From Polaribacter sp. (GTDB lineage Bacteria; Bacteroidota; Bacteroidia; Flavobacteriales; Flavobacteriaceae), in contig JAOLXX010000009.1 in NCBI GenBank assembly GCA_028343155.1, positions 21,013 through 85,012 on the forward strand: a stretch of 64,000 nt of DNA, in the 5' to 3' direction. Below, piece after piece: positions 36,150-44,184 of the stretch. The translations under genes were made by a program, and so were the position numbers. Every line of letters starts with the position of its first letter. Positions within the stretch are counted from its first letter, which is position 1. The notes under the pieces were generated by a model. The model worked only from the letters and a program-made list of their open reading frames with translations. It did not search any database and was not told the origin of the DNA.

Positions 36150-36503
36150 ATGTCTAAATTAAGTAAAAAAGAGTTTTTAGAAAATCACAGTTCTTTTCCG
36201 GAATTCCACAAGCAAGTTCTAATGCAATCTGGATTAGAATGGAAACAATTAATTGAACACCCTCAAGATTATTACACAGCAAATAGTGGATCAGTTCCTG
36301 GTATGATTTATTATACAGATACTGTAGCTTTTGCAAAAAAGCATCATTTATCAATATTGCAAATACTGGATGAATTCGAATCATGTTGTGGTAAATTGGA
36401 AAATAAACCAAGTTCACAAGATGAAACACAATATTTTAACTGGCTTTCATGGTTCGCTTGGGAATCTATGATGAACGAGATAATTGCTTTTGTTGAAAGT
36501 TAA
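36150..36503 (+). CDS. small cytoplasmic protein of unknown function
   Basis: This soluble protein of 117 residues has no signal peptide and is helical. It is distinctive in aromatic and His content (HSSFPEFHKQVL, FNWLSWFAWESMMNEI). I do not recognise the family with confidence; similar short proteins occur on Bacteroidota mobile elements. It sits between the sulfatase pseudogene and the DUF3987 gene and is followed by a hairpin with T-run. Together with the DUF3987 gene it is probably cargo or a remnant of the inserted element rather than part of the glycan system. The 186-base spacer before it holds no gene. Confidence 0.55.
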   Translation: MSKLSKKEFLENHSSFPEFHKQVLMQSGLEWKQLIEHPQDYYTANSGSVPGMIYYTDTVAFAKKHHLSILQILDEFESCCGKLENKPSSQDETQYFNWLSWFAWESMMNEIIAFVES

Positions 36504-36504
36504 A

Positions 36505-36540
36505 AAAGAAAATAGAAAGAAGAAATTCTTTCTATTTTTT
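36505..36540 (+). terminator. terminator after small unknown gene
   Basis: The inverted repeat AATAGAAAGAA / TTCTTTCTATT lies between an A-rich left arm and a T-run on the right, immediately after the stop at 36503. It could act in both directions. Confidence 0.75.
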
Positions 36541-36554
36541 ATCCTTTTATCTAT

Positions 36555-36652
36555 AGGTGTGGTAAACCTGGTAATCGTGGTAAACCTCAACATTGGTAGG
36601 GGTTTAGAGGGGTTTTTGTAGTGGTAAGCTAGCGGTAAGGTTGGTAAGGTGC
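36555..36652. repeat. GGTAA-rich direct repeat cluster
   Basis: Six GGTAA words occur within about 90 bases (36561, 36570, 36579, 36623, 36634, 36643). Two of them lie in near-identical GTGGTAAACCT units; a GGTAG is at 36595. On the minus strand these read TTACC. The spacing is irregular (9, 9, then 44, 11, 9). The G-richness is unlike the surrounding DNA, which suggests an origin in the mobile element. The cluster lies downstream of the DUF3987 gene. Confidence 0.55.
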
Positions 36653-36654
36653 AT

Positions 36655-36693
36655 AAAAAAACCACCTATTCAATCTTAAAATTAAATAGGTGG
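36655..36693 (-). terminator. terminator of the DUF3987 gene
   Basis: The stem CCACCTATT (36662-36670) / AATAGGTGG (36685-36693) is preceded on the plus strand by an A-run that becomes a T-run on the minus strand. It lies just past the DUF3987 stop codon. Confidence 0.75.
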
Positions 36694-36712
36694 CTAGTTT
36701 TAAAAAGCTTTT

Positions 36713-38008
36713 TTATTTAAACTTTTTCTTGTAATTCCCTTGCGTATCTAGTCGAACAAACAATTTGTCTTTACATAGAAATCGACCAATTGAACCTCCT
36801 CGTACATTATGTTTAGTAAACAGTTCGATTTGTTCACTTTTCTTGAATTCCATAGGTAATTCTTTATAGAGGCTAAATTTGTTTTCTTCAAGGTTATCTA
36901 GTGGATTTGTAGAAGACAACTTGTTGTAGACACGTAAAGCATTATTTCTAAAATACTCTACTAATATTATAGCATCATTTAAACTTTTATCAGAGAGGTT
37001 ATCACTAAAAGTATTTGTTGAGGTTTGTTCTATCATCTCTAGAATTAAAGCAAGTCTCCAAACGTAGGTCTCTAATTTTGATTGGATTAATGTTTCTAAA
37101 TCATCTTTATAACACTGTTTAACTTTTTCACTTTGCCATTCTTTGTAAATTTCTATTTGGCTTTCTGTTGTTTTTAAAGTTTTATTAGTTGTGCCAAATA
37201 AATCTTGGATCAGCTTATTGTAGCTTTGATATTGGCTTTCATCTATTTGTTTTCCAGTAAATAGTTTTGGTTCTAGATATTCAGGATATACAAATAAGAA
37301 ACGAGCTAAAAATCCATCATCCTCTCTATTGTTAGAAGCCATGTCTTTTAGAACTTTTGGTTGCATACCACCAAGAATGTTTACATTAGGGTTTTCAACA
37401 CGAATAGGTCCCTTAGATACCCTGTCAACAGAAATGGCATCCCCATTAAAGAACTCTAAATACATTTGCTGATCGCCACCTTTTTTATATTTGTCAAAAC
37501 TCTTAATCCATCCTAAGAGTTCATCTCTAAAAATTAAAACACCTTTTTTATTATGCTGAAGTGTTTCTGATAGTTTTTCTGGAGTAAAATCACTAAGAAT
37601 AGTTTTATTATAGATGGGTTTCTCTCCATTTTTATCCTCAGAATTAGAATATTTCTGCATATCAGAATGGAATTTAGTAAAGCTTTTTTTATCCATTTCT
37701 GCTATGGGTTGTTTAGCAAATTTTAGTGGATGTGTCTTACCGTCTCCAGATCTTCCAATAATATTTAACCATAAAATTGGAGGATTGTCATAGGATCCGT
37801 TATTCAATCTTACGGAACTACCTATGGCAGTAGCACAAGTTGATAGTATTCCAGCACTTAAATATTCTGGATTATAACCAACAGTCTCCTCAGCATTTAT
37901 TATTAATTTTTGGATATTTCTTGGAAATATTTCTGTTGGGAAACTGTGACTTCTAGTTGATAAGCTGTTTTTGGTTACTCTGGTGAAGATGCATAATAAC
38001 TTGTACAA
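36713..38008 (-). CDS. DUF3987-type primase/helicase-like protein, probably N-truncated
   Basis: This protein of up to 431 residues has the DUF3987 pattern: a start segment FPTEIFPRNIQKLI, then GILSTCATAIGSSV, a Walker A GRSGDGKTH, and a Walker B-like LIFRDELLGWIKS. QMYLEFFNGD and LGGMQPKVL follow. Such proteins are the helicase-like part of primases on phages and integrative elements. The first ~19 residues of the open frame overlap, in another frame, the truncated sulfatase, so they are not native. The real protein probably once continued upstream into a primase domain that has been lost at the junction near 37980. It may be a non-functional remnant. Confidence 0.7.
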   Translation of the reverse strand: MYKLLCIFTRVTKNSLSTRSHSFPTEIFPRNIQKLIINAEETVGYNPEYLSAGILSTCATAIGSSVRLNNGSYDNPPILWLNIIGRSGDGKTHPLKFAKQPIAEMDKKSFTKFHSDMQKYSNSEDKNGEKPIYNKTILSDFTPEKLSETLQHNKKGVLIFRDELLGWIKSFDKYKKGGDQQMYLEFFNGDAISVDRVSKGPIRVENPNVNILGGMQPKVLKDMASNNREDDGFLARFLFVYPEYLEPKLFTGKQIDESQYQSYNKLIQDLFGTTNKTLKTTESQIEIYKEWQSEKVKQCYKDDLETLIQSKLETYVWRLALILEMIEQTSTNTFSDNLSDKSLNDAIILVEYFRNNALRVYNKLSSTNPLDNLEENKFSLYKELPMEFKKSEQIELFTKHNVRGGSIGRFLCKDKLFVRLDTQGNYKKKFK

Positions 38009-38238
38009 ATTGCGCCTTGTTCTGCTAATTTATCAATATTTGGTGTGTGTACATTATTGCCTTTTCCCCAAACAAATGCTTGATCTTTTGACATTAGCTT
38101 CTGGTATGCACTTAACGTTCTAAAATTATGTTCATCCGTTTGAACAATAATTAAGTTAGGCTTTTTCTGCCCAAATGTGTTAATTGTTATTAGAAGGATT
38201 GCAGTAATCTTTATTAAAAAAGTAATTTTTTTCATCAT
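37975..38238 (-). pseudogene. C-truncated sulfatase, cut just before the active-site motif
   Basis: An 87-residue fragment has a signal peptide (ending NTFGQ) and the start of an S1 sulfatase: KKPNLIIVQTDEHNFRTLSAY and HTPNIDKLAEQGAICTSYYASSP. In intact relatives the next residues are the CxPSR motif, but here the frame reads Glu and then a stop at 37975, exactly where the DUF3987 sequence begins. The rest of the gene is not found on the minus strand to the left. I infer loss through insertion of the element followed by deletion. It lies 41 bases after the FAD oxidoreductase start and would have been the distal gene of the minus-strand operon. Confidence 0.85.
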
Positions 38239-38279
38239 TTATGTTTTTGTTTTGCAAGCAGTTTAAACCATTGTTGTTT

Positions 38280-40208
38280 TTAGTAACAACGAATTTCAAA
38301 CATTTTAACATAGGGTTTCCCATACGTTTCTTTTAAGTTAACTCTTATTGCTGTTGTTTTAATTTCATTAAACCTAACTTTTACCAATCTTGCCAAATTG
38401 GTCTCTACTTTACCAACTTCTACCCAATTCCCTCTAACTCTTGCTTCCACAGTTAAATTTTTTATTAATTCTGGTGGAATTATCATTGGTTGTTCTATAT
38501 GCCTTTTTGGGTTTTTATGCATTGTAATTTTCTTATGAAGATTGGTATCAAACTTCATTTCTACACTTGTTAGCTTCTGATTTTTCTCCCACTCTAACTG
38601 TAATTGTGCATTTACACCTTCTGATTGCCAATGATGAATTTTATCAACCTCATCTCTACTAACACCATCTAACAAATTTTTTACATCTCCAGAACTTGTA
38701 GATGATGCAAATAATAAACTCGCTTTTCTAGCTTTATCATTAGGATCGTTTGCTGGATGATGTGGAAAATAAGAATCGTCTCTTAACAATTGTTGCTGCA
38801 ATTCTGTAATATGTTTTTTATATAACTCTCTTGGGTTAATACCTTTTTGCGCGCACATTGCTGCTGCTGTACCTGCTGCTTGTCCCATCATAGAACACGT
38901 ACCTATAATTCTTGTTGATGAAAGTGCCATATGTGAAACACTTACATTTCTACCAGCAAACAATAAATTTGATACATTTTTAGAATACAAACAACGAAAA
39001 GGGATTTGGTAAATATCATTAAATCGCGAATGGAAAAAACTTGCAGGTTGACTTAAATCTTCTATTCCTCCAGGGTTATGTTCATCTAAAGACCAACCTC
39101 CAAAAGCAATGGCATCATCAAAATGACGATTGCCTAACATATCATTTTGAGTTAAAATAAAGTCACCCATAAATCTGCGAGATTCTCTTCTACCAGGAAT
39201 AGAACCAATCCAATCTAAAGCCATATTATCTGCTTCTGGGTGTTTTCCAGAATTCTTCACATAATCCCAAACTCCGTAAAAATACGCCATTAATTTATGA
39301 CGAATTTCATCTCTTTCGCCAATAATATCTACATTACTACCAATTTCTACCCACCAAAAACCCTCTTTTACTTGCTTAATTTTTCTATGTCCTGTAGTTT
39401 TTGCTTTATCGCCATCAAAAGGTATTGCGTAAGAAGGAGGATAAAATGGTGTTGGTTTCCCCATATCTTTAGTCATCATCATAATACAATCTCCCATAAC
39501 CCAACCATCTGGTTTATCTGGTGCAAAAGATTCGTTAAACTCTGCTTTTCCTTCACGTCCCATTCTAAATTCTGCACCTGCAGTTGCTGCCATTAAACCA
39601 TCACCAGAACAATCGCAAAATGCGTGTGCGTTTACAGTAAATTCTGTTTCGGTTGTAGATTGCCAACATATTGCAGATTTTATTGCATCACCATTCATAA
39701 CAACATCTACAGCTTGTGTATTCATTAATAATTTAATGTTCTTTTCTCTAACCACATAATTATATAAAACGTGGTCCCAAACGTGATAAGATGCTTGTGA
39801 GTTATAATGCCAATTTTCTAACATTGTTTCTTCTACAATACCTGTTTCACGCTCTATTTTATGTTTGTTTTTTAAACTTTGAACGCCATTTACTGTAACA
39901 CGCATTTCACTAGAAGCATTACCACCTAAAACAGGTCTGTCTTGCACTAACAAAACTTTAGCACCATTTCTTGCTGCAGAAACTGCTGCAGAAATACCAG
40001 CCATACCAGCTCCAATAACTGCTACATCTACATTTAAAGTTTTTCTTCTTTTAATGTCTATTCTTTTTCCTTCTTTTGGATCTTCAAAATGAATAACTTG
40101 TTCTTCTCCTGTTTCTAAATTGGTTCCCATAATAGAACCAGTAACTGGCAATAATCCTGCTGCTAAAATTCCTTTTGCTCCTGTTTTAAAAAAGTTTCTA
40201 CGTTTCAT
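38280..40208 (-). CDS. secreted FAD-dependent oxidoreductase
   Basis: This FAD-dependent oxidoreductase of 642 residues has a twin-arginine-like signal (MKRRNFFKTGAKGILAAG), so it is likely exported folded with its cofactor. DVAVIGAGMAGISAAVSAARNG is the dinucleotide-binding loop, followed by DRPVLGGNASSEMRV, and LLFAGRNVSVSHMA with a second FAD segment. This is the PF12831-like family often found in glycan loci of Bacteroidota. The last ~130 residues (after SLLFASSTSSGDVKNLLDG) look like a discoidin-type beta-sandwich that may bind sugar. Its substrate is unknown; oxidation of a sugar or removal of a substituent on the galactan are both possible. It lies 42 bases downstream of a sulfatase gene. 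Confidence 0.82.
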   Translation of the reverse strand: MKRRNFFKTGAKGILAAGLLPVTGSIMGTNLETGEEQVIHFEDPKEGKRIDIKRRKTLNVDVAVIGAGMAGISAAVSAARNGAKVLLVQDRPVLGGNASSEMRVTVNGVQSLKNKHKIERETGIVEETMLENWHYNSQASYHVWDHVLYNYVVREKNIKLLMNTQAVDVVMNGDAIKSAICWQSTTETEFTVNAHAFCDCSGDGLMAATAGAEFRMGREGKAEFNESFAPDKPDGWVMGDCIMMMTKDMGKPTPFYPPSYAIPFDGDKAKTTGHRKIKQVKEGFWWVEIGSNVDIIGERDEIRHKLMAYFYGVWDYVKNSGKHPEADNMALDWIGSIPGRRESRRFMGDFILTQNDMLGNRHFDDAIAFGGWSLDEHNPGGIEDLSQPASFFHSRFNDIYQIPFRCLYSKNVSNLLFAGRNVSVSHMALSSTRIIGTCSMMGQAAGTAAAMCAQKGINPRELYKKHITELQQQLLRDDSYFPHHPANDPNDKARKASLLFASSTSSGDVKNLLDGVSRDEVDKIHHWQSEGVNAQLQLEWEKNQKLTSVEMKFDTNLHKKITMHKNPKRHIEQPMIIPPELIKNLTVEARVRGNWVEVGKVETNLARLVKVRFNEIKTTAIRVNLKETYGKPYVKMFEIRCY

Positions 40209-40250
40209 TTTATTGTTTTTAGCAAGGAGTATAAAACCCTTGTTATTTTG

Positions 40251-41711
40251 TTAGTTTGATTTTGCTTCGTCTAAATATGGAGTAAATTTTTTAATTAATT
40301 CTGGATGCGCACTCGCAACATTATTCGTTTCATTCTCATCATTTTTTAAATTATACAATTCAAAATAAGGTGCTCTATCTTTTCCTTTTCTTGGTGTAAT
40401 TCTAAAAAATTTCCAATCGTCAACTCTTACAGCTTCGTAATACGGATTTTTTCTGTGTTCCCAATTCCAATATAGATATTTGTGTTTTTTCTGATGATCA
40501 TTTTCGCCTAAAATTGTTGGTAATAAACTAATTCCGTCTGTATTTTTTGGAGTTTCAATTCCTGTTAAATCACAAACAGTTGGTAAAAAATCCCAAAAAG
40601 CACTTGGGTGATTAGAAACCTGACCTTCTTTAATGGTTCCTTTCCATCTAGCTATAAATGGCACACGAATTCCACCTTCATATAAATCTCTTTTTTTACC
40701 TTTTAAGCCTTTAGAGCTATCGAAAAAAGAAATGTCTTGCCCTCCTTCATTAGATGGTCCATTATCACTCGCAAACATAATTATAGTGTTTTCTTCTAAA
40801 CCTAAATCTTTTAATAAATTAATAATTCTTCCAATGTTTTTATCCATTCTAGAAATCATACTTGCATAGGTGATATTTGGTTGATCTTGAGCGCAATAAC
40901 CATCTGTATATTGGCTTCCATATCCGTGTCCTTTTTTTGCACCACCACCTACTTTATGAGGTGTTTCTGGCCAATTTAAATCTTTATATTGTTGTTTGGA
41001 ATCTTCTGGAACTGTTAATTCTGCGTGCGGAATTGCAAAAGGCAAATACAAGAAAAATGGTTTATTTTTATTATCCTTAATAAATTTTAAAGATTCTTCA
41101 GCAAATTCATCGTGAGAATAGGTTCCTTTACCTTGAATATATGCTCCATTTTCATCACGAATATTTAAATTTTCTGGATATGCTAATTTTGTATGGTTTC
41201 TCCATAAATATTCAGGATAATAAAAATGTGCAAATCCTTGATTTTGAAATCCAAAATAATGATCAAATCCTTGTTGATTTGGGCTATTGTCTGCAAACGG
41301 ACCTTCAGACAAACCCCATTTACCAATTAAACCAGTAGTATAATTTGCTGTTTTTAACAATTCTGCAACTGTTACATCATCAGGATTCATCAATTTTCCG
41401 TTTCTGGTAACAGAAGCATTTCCCATATGCAAACCTGTCATTAAAGAAGCTCTGGAAGGGGAACATACTGTTTGTCCAGAATAATGGTCAGTAAATTTTA
41501 TTCCCTCGTTTGCTAACTTATCAATATTAGGTGTTTTAATTTTTTGTTGACCATAAACTCCAACATCACCATAACCCATATCATCAGCAAGAATATAAAT
41601 GATATTTGGTTTTTTGGAAATTTCTTTTTTAACTTCAATTTTCTTTTGAGCACAACTAGAGAGCCCAAAAATGGCAAGTACACAACAAAAATAAATCTGT
41701 TTTAACATCAT
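40251..41711 (-). CDS. sulfatase lipoprotein, arylsulfatase A-like (S1)
   Basis: This S1 sulfatase of 486 residues has a lipobox (FGLSSC, Cys20). ILADDMGYGDVGVYG and SGQTVCSPSRASL (formylglycine Cys83) are followed by GKWGLSEGPFADNSPNQQGFDHYFG, LPFAIPHAELT and FASDNGPSNEGGQD. This pattern is that of arylsulfatase A/N-acetylgalactosamine-6-sulfatase-like enzymes and differs clearly from the HPFCGPSR group in the first half of the window. A unique insertion with GGGAKKGHGYGSQYTDGYC lies near residues 260-280. It is in line with the minus-strand carrageenan genes and probably acts on oligosaccharides in the periplasm. Confidence 0.9.
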   Translation of the reverse strand: MMLKQIYFCCVLAIFGLSSCAQKKIEVKKEISKKPNIIYILADDMGYGDVGVYGQQKIKTPNIDKLANEGIKFTDHYSGQTVCSPSRASLMTGLHMGNASVTRNGKLMNPDDVTVAELLKTANYTTGLIGKWGLSEGPFADNSPNQQGFDHYFGFQNQGFAHFYYPEYLWRNHTKLAYPENLNIRDENGAYIQGKGTYSHDEFAEESLKFIKDNKNKPFFLYLPFAIPHAELTVPEDSKQQYKDLNWPETPHKVGGGAKKGHGYGSQYTDGYCAQDQPNITYASMISRMDKNIGRIINLLKDLGLEENTIIMFASDNGPSNEGGQDISFFDSSKGLKGKKRDLYEGGIRVPFIARWKGTIKEGQVSNHPSAFWDFLPTVCDLTGIETPKNTDGISLLPTILGENDHQKKHKYLYWNWEHRKNPYYEAVRVDDWKFFRITPRKGKDRAPYFELYNLKNDENETNNVASAHPELIKKFTPYLDEAKSN

Positions 41712-41804
41712 TTTAATTTTACACTAATTAAATAAATTTTACTCGCTAAAATGTACTCTCACGTTTTTAAAATGTTATTAAGCGTAAAAAACAAGTTATT
41801 AAAA

Positions 41805-43166
41805 TTAGTTTTTCTTCTTTTTCCCTTTGTTCTTTTTCTTTTTACCTCCTGTTATTTTAGAAGGTTCCTTTTTAAATTTAATATCACAGTCTTTAAATGA
41901 AAACTTATTACTTGTAAAGATTTCTTTATTTTCTTTTGGAAAACCTACCATTTTTAAATTAGGTGTATGTATTGTGTAAAATCCTTTATTAGGATCTGTA
42001 CCTCCTTTAGCAAAATAAACGATTCCTGAAACTGAAGGTCCTTTAAAACTTTCTTCATCCTCATTTCTATCTTTACTTACCAAATTTCTTTGGTCACAAG
42101 GAACAAAATTTCGTCTTGTGTTTCTTAACTGTGCATTTTTACCATACACAATTTTTACATTAGAGATAATAGATTCAGCATTAAAAGTTCCATAGATATG
42201 ACCATTTATTGCATTCCCTTGTTTATCTCTTTGCTCTTTCTTTTTGCTTAAAAAACCTGCAGCTATAATTAACCCTGTTTCACAACTTACTGCTTCTACA
42301 TCATTAATAAATACCTTTCCATTTACAATTGTATGTGGTGATAAAGTAATTGCAGCTTGTCCGTTTTCACAATAAATGTTTTCAGCATAATTTTCATCAA
42401 CTTTTACATTCTTGTCTTTTAAATATGCATTATGTACAGCACCTGTTTCTAAACGTAATGTAGCACCTCCAGAACCTTTTAAATTTCTATACAATACATT
42501 GTAAGAAGCTTGACATTGCACAACTCCATATCCATAATGTGCGTTTGTAACTTCAATATTTTCTATGACACCATTTTTAGCAAACAAGTATTTATTATTA
42601 CTAAATTTTTGCAAATTCATTGTAATAGATGAAAAACGAGTATTGTTATCTAAAACTTTAAAATTGGCTAATTTAAAGTTATTTGCACCTCCCAATGCAA
42701 CTGCGATTGTACCTCCATTTTTATCTTCTCCTGCAATTCTATTTGTAAAATCGAATGTGAATGGTTTATCATCATTCATACTAGTTAAACTTATGTTTCC
42801 TATTTCTCCTTTACCTTGTTTACCTACTGAGAAAAACTTTAGCACTTTTGGGCTATCTCCTTTAAAAACAACCAATGGAGAAACTTTAATATGAACATTA
42901 GATTTTATCTGAATTTCTTGACTAATCGTATATACAAAATTATTTTTTGTGGCATTAATTTTTAATAATCCTCCGCCTTTTTTATTAATTTTATCAATTG
43001 CATCTTGAATTAATTCTGAATGGTTTGAAGTTTTAGGTTCAGAAATTTCCACTGAAAATGTTTTTATAACAGGATTATAAAAAGAGCTCTCTTTAGGGAA
43101 TTCTATTTTTTGTGCATTACAAATAATAGAAAAAAATAAAATGACTAATGTAATTTTTTGCTTCAT
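41805..43166 (-). CDS. GH82-like beta-helix protein (iota-carrageenase family) with altered catalytic Asp
   Basis: This secreted right-handed beta-helix protein of 453 residues has a signal peptide (IICNAQ). The core segment GYGVVQCQASYNVLY, then GGATLRLETGAVHN and later SPHTIVNG, aligns well with my memory of Alteromonas iota-carrageenase CgiA. There GYGLIQ, GGIALRMETDN and GPHFMKNG hold Glu245, Asp247 and His281. Here the Glu and the His are kept, but the Asp (reported base) is Gly. It is one of four such paralogs in the minus-strand block. The end is a strikingly basic tail, GGKKKKNKGKKKKN, perhaps binding the anionic polysaccharide. It may be a hydrolase with shifted catalysis or specificity, or a binding protein. 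Confidence 0.75.
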   Translation of the reverse strand: MKQKITLVILFFSIICNAQKIEFPKESSFYNPVIKTFSVEISEPKTSNHSELIQDAIDKINKKGGGLLKINATKNNFVYTISQEIQIKSNVHIKVSPLVVFKGDSPKVLKFFSVGKQGKGEIGNISLTSMNDDKPFTFDFTNRIAGEDKNGGTIAVALGGANNFKLANFKVLDNNTRFSSITMNLQKFSNNKYLFAKNGVIENIEVTNAHYGYGVVQCQASYNVLYRNLKGSGGATLRLETGAVHNAYLKDKNVKVDENYAENIYCENGQAAITLSPHTIVNGKVFINDVEAVSCETGLIIAAGFLSKKKEQRDKQGNAINGHIYGTFNAESIISNVKIVYGKNAQLRNTRRNFVPCDQRNLVSKDRNEDEESFKGPSVSGIVYFAKGGTDPNKGFYTIHTPNLKMVGFPKENKEIFTSNKFSFKDCDIKFKKEPSKITGGKKKKNKGKKKKN

Positions 43167-43277
43167 AATTTTTATTTTAATTCAGACTAAAAAGTCTCAA
43201 AAAGGTTTAATTTTTTATTGATAACATTGTACTTAAATTTTTAATTCTGAATCTACTCCTTATCAGAAAACTAAAGG

Positions 43278-44165
43278 TTATTTTGAAAGCTTCATTAACT
43301 CTTCTGCAAAAGCAATGCCGAATCTTTTTTGGCCTTCTGTATTGTAGTGCAGATTATCTGAATATTTTGGAAAATCTGACCAAGGTTTATCGGCTTTCGT
43401 TTTAATAATTCCAATATTTTTATCAGCATCTGCGACAGCCAACATTGCTGCTCTAACTTGTGCAGGACCTTTTTTATATTTTCTTGGTAACGCATTTATT
43501 TGACCAATAATAAAAGGCAATTCTTTTATGGACAGTTCTTTTCTGTATGCACTTACTAAATCTTTAAGATTCACTTTATAATTAGTTGCTGTAGTTTCTT
43601 TATTTGTATCACCTTCTCCTTGCAACCAAGTTACACCAAGAATTTTATATTTTTTTCCTTCTGAATCTAATCTTTTTAGATGATTTCTAATATTGTTGAT
43701 GTGCGCTGCAAATAATTGTAGGTTTTGTCTTGTTTTACCTCTTTCTGAAATTAGAGCTTTTTCTGATGTCCAATTTACATTCCAAGCACCATATAGAGAT
43801 GTGCCTCCAACAGCTTTTTTTATCAATAAAAATTCTTGTTTTGGATATTTTTCTGCCAAGGTTAAACCTATAAAAAGTTCTGGACCAAAATGTTTTGAAA
43901 AATTATATTTATCACTTTTATTTCCTTTTATGAGTGATAAAGGTTTTGGGGGTTCTCCTGAAGTACTGACAAAAACACGATCAGAAACTTTTTGAATTCT
44001 TTCTTTTAAGTTTGTTGAAAGCTCGTCATAATTTCCGTGACCAACCATATTAGATTGACCAGATAAAAGAACTATTTGCAATACTTTTTCAGCTTTTAAA
44101 TTCGATTGTGATTTACAACTTAAAAAAGCAAACAATAAAGCAAGAAAACCTATTTTTAATTTCAT
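43278..44165 (-). CDS. SASA-family carbohydrate esterase (copy 1)
   Basis: This SGNH-hydrolase-like enzyme of 295 residues belongs to the sialate O-acetylesterase-type family (PF03629). It has a lipobox (LLFAFLSC). The catalytic Ser is in LLSGQSNMVGHG, WLQGEGDTNK is the conserved central block, and DNLHYNTEGQ supplies the C-terminal Asp and His. Such enzymes remove acetyl or similar acyl groups from polysaccharides. It is a tandem paralog of the next upstream gene (44185), 19 bases away. Finding two acyl esterases in a carrageenan setting suggests that the natural polymer carries acyl substituents or that the algal wall contains other acylated glycans. Confidence 0.85.
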   Translation of the reverse strand: MKLKIGFLALLFAFLSCKSQSNLKAEKVLQIVLLSGQSNMVGHGNYDELSTNLKERIQKVSDRVFVSTSGEPPKPLSLIKGNKSDKYNFSKHFGPELFIGLTLAEKYPKQEFLLIKKAVGGTSLYGAWNVNWTSEKALISERGKTRQNLQLFAAHINNIRNHLKRLDSEGKKYKILGVTWLQGEGDTNKETTATNYKVNLKDLVSAYRKELSIKELPFIIGQINALPRKYKKGPAQVRAAMLAVADADKNIGIIKTKADKPWSDFPKYSDNLHYNTEGQKRFGIAFAEELMKLSK

Positions 44166-44184
44166 TTTTTAGTGTTCAATTTAA

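Noticed and set aside
36555..36652. GGTAA cluster as a CRISPR array
   Set aside because: The repeats are only 5-11 bases, irregularly spaced and without unique spacers of constant length; no cas genes are present.
36447..36665. 72-residue minus-strand open frame over the GGTAA repeats
   Set aside because: It overlaps two terminators and the end of the small gene, is low-complexity (Thr/Arg/Pro from the repeat) and has no plausible start context.
37975..38008. First ~19 residues of the DUF3987 open frame as the native N-terminus
   Set aside because: They are read from the sulfatase fragment and junction in another frame; DUF3987 similarity begins only at FPTEIFPRN.
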